Below, piece after piece: positions 1 to 11,900 of a stretch of DNA of 64,000 nucleotides (its first letter is position 1; every line of letters starts with the position of its first letter). Under the pieces are notes generated by a model. That model was not told where the DNA came from and searched no databases. It saw only the letters and a program-made list of their open reading frames with translations. Origin of the DNA: Neodiprion pinetum (Eukaryota; Arthropoda; Insecta; Hymenoptera; Diprionidae). The stretch lies in assembly GCF_021155775.2 (NCBI RefSeq), contig NC_060237.1, forward strand, positions 30,863,257 to 30,927,256, read 5' to 3'. The translations under genes were made by a program, and so were the position numbers.

Positions 1-51
1 GATTCGACTCTTCTTATTTACATAACGCTTTTGTGACTTTTTGGTTCTCAG

Positions 52-151
52 GTTTACACAGAATCTATCAATGTTCAGGAGAGATATAAACGACTTTCTC
101 AAGGGTCCCAATATGTCTGCAAATTCAGTCAGTGATATGATGACTTCGTAG
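52..151 (+). CDS. Possible terminal exon of an upstream gene (partial)
   Basis: A pyrimidine-rich stretch ending in TTCTCAG precedes an open stretch that reads to TAG at 149-151 in one frame, with residues such as MFRRDINDF. A second frame is also open, to a TGA at 133-135. This fits the last coding exon of a gene whose body lies left of the window. No family is recognised, the frame is not fixed by an upstream exon, and the length is too short to prove coding. Low confidence. Confidence 0.25.
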
Positions 152-1749
152 TGGCTCGGTCACCTAGGTTATGACCGGTGTGACAAAATTTTTACCCGCC
201 AAATGCTTGACTGTGCGTGTGTGTGAGTGTAACTATGAATTGTGATGGTATTTTCGTTTTAGATATATACATAATAAGTATAGTAACGGTGTATTAATAC
301 TGCGATCTTACAATGGCTCTCTGCGAGTTGGCATCCTATTTAAATTCACGTCTGAATTTTTAATTTCCGGTCACTGAATGTAGCGTGCCGTTTTATCAAG
401 CTCAGTGGTGGGATAATAACAATACTATAGACAGATACATACACATATATCCAGTGAATTTTAATTTCAAGTAATCCGTTGTAATTGTTTCCACCTATCT
501 CTTCTAATGCTATTTTGGTATTTAAATTCGGCGCGTAACGTAATTTTTTTTTTTACACATCCATATCCATGGTTCGACAGGACATGTTAAAACAGTAGCT
601 ACCTTCTGTTTCTTCTAAGTATGTTTTATTACGTCGTCTGACAGATTGAATGAGTTATTTTTATGCTTCTAAACTACAGAAAATTGATCAAATCATTTGA
701 AATGTAAACGTACATGAATGTGGTGAGACAGTGATCTAAATTTTATAAATGTAAATTGACGTCTTTGACAATTGAGTAATATTCTTTGACTTTTTTTTTA
801 ACTTTGCCTATAGTGCCTATGTACATTCAGCATTGCGTATAAACATTGTTTATATAAGCGCTGTGTTACCACCCGTAACTCAGTGACAGGGTGGCGACAG
901 ACTGAGATTAGTCATGGAATTTAGTAATTCGTGAAAAGTCGGGGAACTTTATTTCAGTAAAATTGGCGCTACCCTGAGTGATTACTAATCAAATAAATCA
1001 ATAACTTCTCTAAAACTGTTTGTGCGATAAATTGCAAAATTATTCGTTAAAGAAATGTAAAGTTTGATCACAAAGATAATAATACATAAATGCTACGAAA
1101 TATTTTGGATGAAAAATTTGGATAACCATATTGACTGCAGAAAAAATGTGAGATTTGGTTTTTAAATTCAGTGCACTTCGATAAAACAAGCGCTTTCAAT
1201 GTATTTCATTACTTTAAAACGAATGTGTATTAGTTAGCTTGACATAGAAGCAGAGAGAATGGAATGAAAGAACGGATCGTATATTAATGACGAAGAAAAG
1301 AAACTACTGAAATACGATTGAGAATACAGAGCCATGTGGCAGTCAACTCGTAGGTATAATTAAAGTAATATGGATGTTAATTGATGCATAGTTGGTATGC
1401 TTCCGTACATTGGAATGTGCTACTAGTTTTCGTCCTTTTTATTCCAATATAACATACATGCCCTATATCAAAGTTTTGTATTGGCCACAAAGAGTGTAGT
1501 GTAAGTGTGGACCGCGGCCTTAAAACCTGTTTGTGGCAATGCTGGAATAGTGTGCAGTGGCGGGTGATTCTGACAATGAGAGTTTGAGCATTAGGAGCCG
1601 GAGTTACACAAATTTACGTTCAGAACTTGATATGTAACGTTAACTGGACTACACAACGGACTATATACACAAAGTCAGTCTGCTGTGAACTTTGTGAATG
1701 ATGTAAATGAAGATATCATTAAATAATATCGTGTAAGAGTGCATAGTCG

Positions 1750-1890
1750 TTATTATTATTATTATTAATACTACTACTACTACTACTACTATTACTACTA
1801 TTAATATTATTATGAACATATTATTGTAACAAACAACAAAAATATGAAAAGAAATAGATCCTTAAATATATATATATATATATATATATA
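1750..1890. repeat. Microsatellites (TTA/CTA)n and (TA)n
   Basis: A run of TTA units followed by CTA units covers about 1750-1815, and a TA dinucleotide run covers about 1866-1890. Non-coding simple repeats that should vary between individuals. Confidence 0.9.
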
Positions 1891-2979
1891 GTATGAAATA
1901 AATTGAACACAGTGTAGCCTGCAGCCACATATACAAATATTACATACACACTTACATACGAGTATACGTGATACTACTAATTATACTTTCTTTTCGAAAG
2001 TATTATATCATTATTCGTATTCTCAGTTTTGCTTGCACAATTTAGGAGATTGATAAATCTCGCGAAGTCGAAAAAAGCGAAGAAAAAAAGGAATATACTC
2101 ATATATAGATATGAATATAACCTTCGACTTTTATTATCTATGTGTAATATACGAAATTCATAAACCTAGGTGTGACGATCGGATGTTATTCATCTTGTAT
2201 TTTAAACGTGGTCGCGCCTCATTTTTTCTCCCAAGTAAAAGGATCTTAGTTACGCGACCTTTGATTATATTTTTCGTAAATATAACGATAGGAAAAATTT
2301 TATACACTTTTACCAAACTTTAAATTAATATATTTTGAAAAATATGACCGACATGTACACGTGTTTTACATTTCTTCGTATATAAATTATTACGCGTTAG
2401 CTAAATTAATGATTGGACCGAAATATCAACGATTCATTTCGAAATAGTTTTATACGCTATTAACATTAAAAAAAAAAACGTATAAGAATACTTTGATTCT
2501 ATTTATTGGAAGGAAAAACACAGAATTCAAATTCTTGCGAATTTTAAATTCACACTTGGATAAATAATCAATTCATCCATTTGGATTAGAATTATTTAAT
2601 GTTGGAAGCAAACCAGTACTGTGAGGAGTTTCTTAGCTGCTATAGAGCTATGCGTTGTATTTTTCTCTATGATTGATACAAGTACAGAATCATTCTCCCA
2701 TATTACATTAAATAATTTAGTTGCAATATGCAATAAAACACACAATAAATACATTTTTCATCACATGTAGTAATGATTAGCAGAATTGAGACAGAATATG
2801 GAGTGATTAAATGACGCAGGGAATCCGATATTCTCTTCATATTTTCACGAATGCATCAGGTTGTTAATTAATTTACCATTTAAACTTTTACTTGCCAAAC
2901 AGACTAAGGAAAACGATTATTAAGTGGATTATTTGGTGCTGTGTAATTACAGTGAATATATTTCCTTCCTTATTTCATT

Positions 2980-3062
2980 ATTATTATTACTATTGTTTTT
3001 ATTACTACTACTACTACTACTACTACTACTATTATTATTATGATTATCATTATTATTATTGT
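2980..3062. repeat. Compound trinucleotide microsatellite (TTA/CTA)n
   Basis: About 80 bp of TTA and CTA trinucleotides with small interruptions. In one frame it reads as a tyrosine run, which creates a spurious open frame. Confidence 0.9.
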
Positions 3063-3859
3063 TTACATTTTTTAGTGGTTTAAAATTTGTGATAACTTTG
3101 TCAAGACGTCACTTGAGAACTTTTTTTTTACCCAAATACATCGCGATATATCTTGTCGGTCAGTCTGTCTGAGATTGATTTTAGTTTTACTTACTCACTT
3201 TCTTCCTACAGATTCCACTATCCTATCTATTAACAGTTTCTTTGCGTTAATAAATATTTCTTATCGCCGAACTAATCGGGGCCGATTTTTCAAGTAGATA
3301 TGCTTCATTTCTTTTTACCAAGTGAAAATTGTTTTCCAGCGTTTCATATGGTTAACTTGCACGTAATAATTGAAGCATGTTACTTTCGATATTTTTTTTC
3401 AATTAATAAATAATAATTGATAAACTGTGAGTCGGGACAGTGAGCAGGCATGTACATGATACACAATATAAATATGCACATAAGAAAAAATTTGGAACGT
3501 TTAAAATAATTGAAATATTAATATATAAATAGATATCTGATAATCTTGGTTGTTACGGTTGTTGATGTTATAGCTTGTTTTTGAAGTGAGAAAAAATATT
3601 TAAAAAATAATTATCATACGTCAATTATTATTTACACGCAAGTTCAAAAAAAAAAAGAGGAAATGAAGATTAAAAAAAAGATGTTATGTCGAATTATTGT
3701 TTGCATAATAATTTCCCTTATTTGAATCATACATAATTCGATATTTATAGACGTAACTAACAATAAGAGTAACTACAAAAATGGTTCGTTCAATGTAACA
3801 TATACTTTTTCACTGTCGAGATAGGACTCCAGAAATGATTTCTCGAAAATAGAAGGATA

Positions 3860-6800
3860 CTATCCAATCGTATCATGATTCGGAAAGTCTGATAAATTGG
3901 ATGGACCAATCACAGGTGTATTGTCGATATATTTTTTAATCCACGTAGCGTAGGCCGAAACCTAAAGAAAATCAAAAAATGATAAAACAAAGATTGCGAT
4001 TATTCCCATAATCTCAGAACAAATTGATGGATTGTCGTGGCGAAGAAAAGACGGTCACCTTTGTGAATATGGTGTAATAATTTGGGTCGCAAAAGCTGGT
4101 TCCTAAACGTCTCGGGCTGATCGAAACAACGCCGTGTATTTCCCAGCGCGTAGAATTTGGCTTAGGAAGAAACAAACCGCCGCCGCTATCCCCGTTGCAG
4201 ACCCCCGTTCCGTTTCCCCATCCCGCACAGAACGATGTGTACGTTATGTACTTCCGGAAATCCCTCTTTTGCTTTTGGTAACACTTTTCGTTTGAAACTA
4301 TCTCCACGGACGCCATCCTAAGCGACGCACCGAACGTGTCGTTTTCGGTTATTCCCATGCCTGCAATATAAATAAGGACTAAGCTCCACTTTCATACTCC
4401 TCCGATTGTTTTCATAACTAAGGTAATTTCATTTTTGAGGAGGTTCGCGTTCAAACTGATTTACGAAGATTGATTATGTCTTGAAACGAACTTCAACCGT
4501 CGATTGACTCGAAAAAATCTCGCGCCCATTTCAGTGACGAAACTCTGAACATTTTATCAGAGCTTTCGTTTGCTCGTAAACTCACCGATCACCAGTCCAA
4601 TAGCACCGTCTCTTTGTACCACGTCATTGGCATCGGTCCAATCAATGCAGACTGGTTTGACGCACGAATTAATTACCACCGGTTTTTTCAGGACCAATAT
4701 AGCAAGGTCCGAGCCGTAGTTTCCTTCGCGGTCCTGATAGGAATACTGCAATTCGATATTTTCTACATCGAAGACCTGCGTATCTTCTCCTTGGCCATCG
4801 AAATCGCTCGAGAAACCACAGAGGACGACTTTCAAGAGATCAACATCGCTCTGCCACACGCAATGGCCAGCCGTGAGAACCAAACGTTCCGCGATCAGAG
4901 TTCCGCCGCAGAAAAAACTCGGCTTTCCATTCTCGAATGAAAATAATGCAGCATGCCACGGAAGATGATCGCTCAAAGACGCCTCCCATCCGTTAACTAT
5001 CAATGGCAGAACTGAAAATACCATGGGAATGAAATACCGAAAAGCCATTGAACCGAGCTGTGAGGATTGATCATTAATTGTTCGCCTGAAGAATTTTACC
5101 CGACAGATCTCGATTTCCGCACTCCGGTTTACAGCTAAGATGCTTTCGACTCCATGTCCCGTCATGCAAACACGTAGCGTGAGATGCTCCGGCTTCGGGT
5201 TCGTAGTAAATTGGACATTCCAAGAAAGCCTGAGTGCCTACAGGAACGTAACGATCGCAAGGTATCCATCCTTCACGAGGACCCCATTTCACTTCGCACC
5301 TTTTAATCGCACCAGGCGCAGCTAAAGGTGGGCAAGTTATACTCCCACTTTCTGAAAAATTCCGACTACTATTGTTCCGCGATAATATGCCCGCAGGAGT
5401 GATGTAAAATGAAGAAAAGCTGACCCGTGGGACACGTTGGGATCGAAGGTGTCCATTCGTTGTCTTCGCAGAAGACTGTGCCGGGGCCTTCGAGGGATCC
5501 TTCGATGTCGCAGAAGTATTCGAGCTTCGTTAATTCCGCGACAACTTCGCCTGGTCGACAGTCCGGACAGCCTGAAACTCTGTAGTGGGTTCCAGGTTTC
5601 GTAGGTGGCAAGCGGCAAGCTCCTTCCGGCAAACTGACGCCGCATATTTTCTCGTCTTCGTCGCTCCAATCGTGACAGTTTTGCTCGAAGTTACACTTTT
5701 TGCTCTCCGGTATGCAACCACCGTAGGAACACCGGAAGAACCCTGGTAGGCACCTGACCAGATGGATATTTACGGTGTCAAAAGTACTTTGGAAGTCGGA
5801 ACTTGTCAATACTGAAACCCCAACAGCTCGATAGCAGATAGATACCTACGTGTGCATGCTGCACCGTTCGAAGTCTTCATCCGAACCATCCCTACACTGG
5901 TGACTTCCATCGCACACTTTATTATTGGGTATGCACTGCCCACCGCTTCCGCAGGTGAATTCTTGATCGCTGTTGGTAGAAGAGGTTGAGAACAGAGTAG
6001 GTATACAATGCCGGTTCTGAATACAGATTCCCATACCGACATTTACCGACACTTAGCCAAGGCACAAACCTTTTTCTAGAATTCAAGTCAGCCAGAGTGG
6101 GGATATTCGCCACCGTCGAATATTCCAGAAAAAGGTTTGTGTTTTGGCTAAGTGTCGGTAAATGTCGGTATGGGAATATGTATCCAGAACCGGTCTTGTA
6201 TTCCTACTCAAAGGCTTAATCGGAAGCTTGTGCAAACTTCAACCGATGGAGTCCAACGAGATTCCTGTACCTGCACTTATATTCCTCGCATTCGGAGCCG
6301 CGGCAATTCATCGCTCTGCAAGTAGCCGGGTCTTCGTCAGTCGCATCGATGCAGTCCTTGGTACCGTCGCACATGACTTCCTGGTGAACGCATCCACCGT
6401 AAGAGCAGTGATAGGTGTGCGATGGGCACGGATGGCCGAGACAAGTTGTGGCGTTCTCGTCGCTGCCATCCCGACAGTCCGAATAGCCGTTGCAAATATC
6501 TTTTAGCGGAATGCACTCGGGAGAATCGACGCATTGAAACTCACGATCGGTGCAAATTCCGGCTACGTTGCAGCGCGTCTCGTCGCTACCGTCCGCACAA
6601 TTTTCAATCCCATCACATCGAGATCCCCGGGGTATACATGCTCCGTAGGCACACCGGAAGGTGGAGATTGGACATCTGCACCGAACGCTCAGAATTTTTC
6701 AAACGGTAAAAATAAATACATGGCCAGAAAAAACCGTGTGACAAAGGCAGCAATATTTTGTTTGTCGGTATTTTTGCCTTTTCTAATTGTCTTGAAAGAT

Positions 6801-7409
6801 TTAGCATTTTTGCAAAATTCTTTGGGCGGAGCACAACGGTCGATTGCGTGCTAAATTATACGGCATTCAAAATTTAGAATTTGTATTTATCAATTGGTGA
6901 AATTCTTACACGACGTGACGACAAAGTTTTCGAGTTTCATCGGAAACGTCATGGCAGTCAGGTTTTCCATCGCAGACTCGGGCGAGAAGAATTTCGGATC
7001 CATCAACGCAGACGAATGACGAGGGTCCTTCCGGCACTTCCTTCACCGCGTTATAAGCTTAAACGGGGATGAATGACGTCACGAATTTACGGCGATACCA
7101 TTAACATTAAATATTGACACAGTTGCTCGAGACGTACGTACATCTGTCCAAAGAATCGGTTCGAACGGACGGCACTAAACATTATCTTATGCCCTATAGA
7201 ACATGTCGCATGTAGATGCCAGTCTAAGTACGCACCGAGGTTATTTCGATATCCTTCCTCATCTATATTCAATGCATATGTACACAACGTGCAAACGATT
7301 TAGCGCTGCGTCTAATTTGGAATTGTAGGTTTCCTTGCTTAATAATAATTCGTGATATCTTACCAGAAGATACAGAGCAGGTAGAAATGGCCAGCAGAAC
7401 GCGCAACAT
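3860..7409 (-). CDS. ModSP: Modular serine protease (LDLa x6, sushi x2, trypsin domain)
   Basis: Nine exons on the minus strand: 7364-7409, 6910-7057, 6271-6675, 5850-5969, 5425-5801, 5100-5351, 4586-5011, 4059-4360, 3860-3961. All junctions agree in phase and give 725 aa. A signal peptide (MLRVLLAISTCSVSSA) precedes six LDL-receptor class A repeats (about residues 30-295, each with the acidic SDE/DGSDE calcium motif), two sushi-like cysteine modules (about 300-450) and a trypsin-fold domain. The domain begins at IVNGWEA and carries His in AGHC, Asp in SDLAI and Ser in NGDSGGG. The activation site follows Leu (LPL|IVNG). The residue at the trypsin Asp189 position is Gly, so specificity is probably not trypsin-like. 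Family knowledge: ModSP-type proteases start Toll and melanization cascades after pattern recognition in haemolymph. Its role here is inferred from architecture. Confidence 0.88.
5995..6209. repeat. Long inverted repeat in an intron of the modular protease gene
   Basis: Left arm 5995-6083 and right arm 6122-6209 are near-perfect reverse complements, with a spacer of about 38 bp. It lies wholly in the intron between exons 5850-5969 and 6271-6675, so the unspliced transcript could fold into a long hairpin. Probably a foldback MITE remnant or a hairpin RNA source. I see no protein-coding potential. Confidence 0.85.
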
Positions 7410-8985
7410 TTTTGATTGATTTGAAAACAAGCTGCGGTTACTGCTGGCTTTATATATATATCTATTTCTGGCGTTACAGCGTACTGGTACGTATAATATG
7501 TCGGATGTAGTCAACGCGCGACCCGTTGAAAATCTAATGGAAACTTGGTTGTTCTTTGGCATTATATTCAGACGAGACTAATCGTCGCTTTCACGGAAAA
7601 TTGTGCTTTTGTTCAGTATATAACGCAAAAGTATGCCGCTTATTATCACGTCACATTTCCGTGTCGAGTGTCCTTTGTGGAGTTGGTGCTGTAGTAAAGT
7701 ATTAAAACGATGGGTTTTCCAGTGATCGGTGTGGTTCGATAATGTGAAACGTTTATTCAATTGCGAATAAAATTAGCCCGCTTCGATGATTATGCAAAAA
7801 AACGTTTGTCAAATAAAATTCTAAGTAGAAAAACAAAGGAACATAATATAATTTTTTATCGTCATCTACAATCCCCGGAAAACCAGAAAATAAATATGGA
7901 ACTCAGATAAAATTCAGCAAGATCTTTCCGCGCCTGGTTGACTATTCTTATCTTTCTCCGTACGAATAGAATAAACACATTGTCATCTAAAAACCTTCCT
8001 TCAAACAAATGTAACAGGCAGACTAACGATCTCGAAATTGAAGTTACAAATAGACTTTCCTTTTGTCTGCAGAAAAGTAGCCGGCAATGAAAAGAACGTT
8101 ATAGGAAAATATCAAGATGATTCCTTATCATCATCATTGGTGCTAAATCACAGATATCAAGTTATAAGTCCTATTTGCAGACAGCTTATCAAGAATAATG
8201 CCGAGCGATTTAGGAAACACTGAAAATCGTTCTTTAATTGGAATTTGCATTACATGAGAACGTAAATTAGATACCCGTCATGGAATTTTATAATTTTTTA
8301 CTCATGTGTAAACTGGAGGACAATTCGACTAATAAAGTGGAAGTTAAAGACTACATGATCTCATTTTCTTCTCTACAGTTCATAAATGTGTTCTGGATAA
8401 TCCAGCTGTTGCCAATTAGTCGTCAAAAGTCTCAACGTATACCGAGTGTGCGGTATTAATAACGATAAAATAAAATTTCAACGCCGACAGGCCAAATATT
8501 GTAATGTCAGAAATACACATCCATACGATTATCAGTCGGTGCCGAGATTACGGCGATTGGTGAAGATGAAAAATCCGAGTTAAACGGTGAAGCAAGGGTC
8601 TGTAAGGCGTCATCGTTTTTCAAAGGAAAAACGCCTCGTCAAATCGAGGTTTCTAGGAACGATTTTGTGAGAAATAGGGGCCGCGTATCTGCGTTTTGTA
8701 CGCCTGTATAATATCGCGAGCGCGAATCGTAACGTGAAGCTTTATCTGTATCGATGTACAGGTAGGTAGGTAGGTAGGTAGGTATGTTTCACGCGGCGAG
8801 TTACGTACGCGCCTGTTGCTCGGGAGTGTGAGCCACGTTATCATTAGTTTATCTAAAAGGAAGAGGTACCTCGGCACACCTAGTTTTCGACTGGTCAGCG
8901 GCAAAAACGCCCGATTTTCGTTGCGGATCGCGTTTAACTCCGCCTGAAAGACTTTCGGCATTTTTCATATCCAGTTAAGCATAGG
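7410..8985. promoter_or_regulatory. Intergenic region between divergent protease and transferrin genes
   Basis: The modular protease (-) and transferrin (+) start codons face away from each other across about 1.6 kb, so promoters for both should lie here. There is a GGTA tetranucleotide run at about 8760-8784. I could not identify a convincing TATA box or NF-kappaB site by eye, and no coding exon is supported. Confidence 0.4.
8760..8784. repeat. (GGTA)n microsatellite
   Basis: Six consecutive GGTA units about 200 bp upstream of the transferrin start codon. Simple tandem repeat. Confidence 0.95.
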
Positions 8986-11900
8986 ATGAGGGCTGTGTAC
9001 CTCGTGTTTCTGTTCCTCGGCGCTGTCGCAGCACAAGAAAAATGTGAGTCAGTAACATTACGTACATCGTATAACGAAAAATTAGAGGATAACTGAGGGA
9101 ATTGTCATGGCCAAATGTGACTGACATGTATGGCTGTAATTTCGTCTCAATTTATCGTCTTCGACTTTTTTTTTCAAGGCTCGTCCTTGCTATTTATTTG
9201 CCTAATTCCGACGTGAACGTGAAGTGAGAATTTCACTGCTTTACTTAACGCTAAATCTTTCGAAATTTCTGTCAATTAGTAACACGAGTGTCTGTATAGT
9301 CATCGAATGCAGGTTCGTCTTGTTATAATCCAGGGGGTTGAAGACGGGATCCCATGATTTCATTTGTTGTTTTAGGGATTGTTTATAGTGGATGAAATTC
9401 AGTATGGATAATACCGGTAAGGAGGATTTTGTTAATACTATAGAATACAAGAGCAAGAACCTTGAGCTACATACCTCATTTACACATGCACCGTGTAACG
9501 TTAATTAACAATTACACGGAGCCGCGTTTTATCAATTTCAGCTATAACATCGCATTGGCAGTATAATCTATATCGATAAATGATGACTATATCTTGCGTA
9601 ACTCGTTGAATTAAGGCACAGATACTTGTGTTATTATCATTGTTACAACACGGAGACTTGAGACGCCGGACGCGGTGAGAACAATAACAATCAGTAATAA
9701 TGCCACAATGGAAGTTACATCAATATCGTGTGTACAATAATAAAATACGCTGCATGGTCTAGACTTAAAACGCAATGTGCACTACGCAAGTTTGCCGCTA
9801 TTGTTTCGGCACAGAAGTAATGTATTTTCGGTTGAATTGATTTTCCAACATACACGGCAGTAAAAATTGTTGATCTTTTAAACGCAACGCGGTAATTTTT
9901 TTTTTTTTTTTTATCACCTATTCTTAGCTTGTCAGATGCGAGATGCGTGAACGAATTGCTCTTTCAACGAAACCTGAATCGCGTAATATCTTTCATCGGA
10001 AAGAAAGATTATAGCCTTTAAAAGATGGTGGAATTTCTGATACCCAGATTTTTCGACAGTTCAAATTGTGCTAATGAATATCACTCAATCTATACAACTG
10101 GCTAAATCTACTTGCAAACATGAAGGCAATTCATTGAGAGTTTCATGCAAATTCTTTCGACAAGTATAGTTGTGAATTTCAATATCCGCACAATAGCGAG
10201 TTCAATGTCAAAGTATTTTTTAATCTGAACGGCGAAAAGCCAGGTAGCCCGGGAATATGAAGCAGAGTAAGGTGTAAAAAGTGTAGACGCAATGAAAAAA
10301 TCCATCGATTTCTCATAATCCTACACAGATTTCATACACGATAAATTTATAACTTGACCCAAAGATAAACTAGCCTGACCGCTTTTAGGCTCACGGATAT
10401 CAAATTAATCGTGGCATAGCGATTAGGAACAAATAGTCAAAGTTCTATCGGATCTACAATGTTAAATGATTTTCTTCTCAGACTTGAATTGTCGACTTGG
10501 TAATTCTTCCTTAATTGGTATCTGCATCTTTCTCCAACTTATATATATCTAGGCAAGATGAATAGCTACTTTATAAAATACAAAAATAATCATTCAACGT
10601 ACGTCAGAAGCGACATTTAATTGGTACATAAATTACTCCTTATCACTTCACGTATTTAATCAGGTGACAAAATCACGCGCTGAATGAGGAGCCAATCTAC
10701 TCGATGGCATCTTTACAGTATTTGCTGCACTGAAAAATACACGACATTGAAATTTCAGTTTTTGCATCTTAATTTGTAGCTTTTGCTAATTTTGCAGTAA
10801 GTCATTCCCAGGTTCAATCCTTGTAATTCATCACTGCAGTTAAATAGAAACAAAATTACGGTGCATTACTCGTGAACACCTTCAATGAAATTGTATAAAA
10901 GTTCTTAAACTAGAAATAATTTCGTACACCGCACGAAAAGTTCGACTAGAATTTTCGCACAGTTTGGTACAGGGGCATATTAGTTGTACATAAGTGAACG
11001 GTAGAGCACGTATAGGTAGTGATACACCTATACATTTGTATATAGATATGTAAGCATCCGTATCTCTCACGTATTAAAGAAGATAATATTCCTAATGCTT
11101 ATCTCCGCTGCCATGACGACGCCCTAATTTTTAATAAAATCCCTGCATGCTGTCAAACGTGGCATTGAAGGATCGAAGCTCTTATTATTTACGTAGAATA
11201 TCCGCTTCGCCAATTTTACGTTTACTTTTCTCCTTAGCATCAGAGTATCACTATAAGATAGGAAATTGTTGCGTCTGTAGCAAAACTAATTATTTGAACA
11301 TCATCATTCATCTTTTCAGACAAACTTTGCGCTACTTCAGCTATCAATCCAGTTACTTGTGTTTCACTCCAGAGAGGCGAAAGTCAAGTATCATGCGTTA
11401 TTGTGGAGGACAGCTCGGAGTGTGCGATAAAATTAAACCGCGGAGAGGTTGATTTCGGGATTTTCACTGCCGAGGAAGCTTTGCTTGCTTATAACTTTTA
11501 TCCATCGGATTCGCAAGTTATTGCTCAGTTGAAGCACCCGGAAAGAGTTAACGGTATTAATTATTGTCTTAAAGGACCACGTCGGCATACTTTTTTTTCC
11601 AAATAAAGTGACGAGCTTATTCAATGTCCGTTACTTTCAGAAACCCACGAGTTCAAAACTGTAGCTGTTGTTCCGAGCAATTTCACTGCGGGGAACTTGG
11701 ATGATCTGAAACAAGGCGGTTTCTGCCACCCGGGCTTCAGCAAGACGCAACTATGGAACGACAATATCCTCAAGTGGTTCGAAAAAAAGCTTTACAATCA
11801 GACCTGCGACTCAAGCCTAACAACCGCTGAGAATGAAGCTGCAAACCTGAAGAATTACTTTGGAAAAGCTTGCAGACCGGGAAATTGGGTTTCAGAGTCA

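Larger units (their letters stand above)
152..3859. other. Intergenic / possible UTR, no supported gene
   Basis: AT-rich DNA with frequent stops in all frames. The few open stretches (around 2.1-2.3 kb and 2.9-3.1 kb) have no family features, and the second is built on a trinucleotide repeat. It may hold the 3' UTR of a gene to the left and the 3' UTR of the minus-strand protease. Apart from simple repeats I see nothing else. Confidence 0.5.

Noticed and set aside
2892..3083. Open frame rich in tyrosine
   Set aside because: Produced by a TTA/CTA trinucleotide microsatellite; no supporting splice sites or homology.
6162..6506. Plus-strand coding frame opposite the LDLa exons
   Set aside because: It is the antisense shadow of the cysteine-rich LDLa exon (6271-6675), and the minus strand has intact LDLa motifs.
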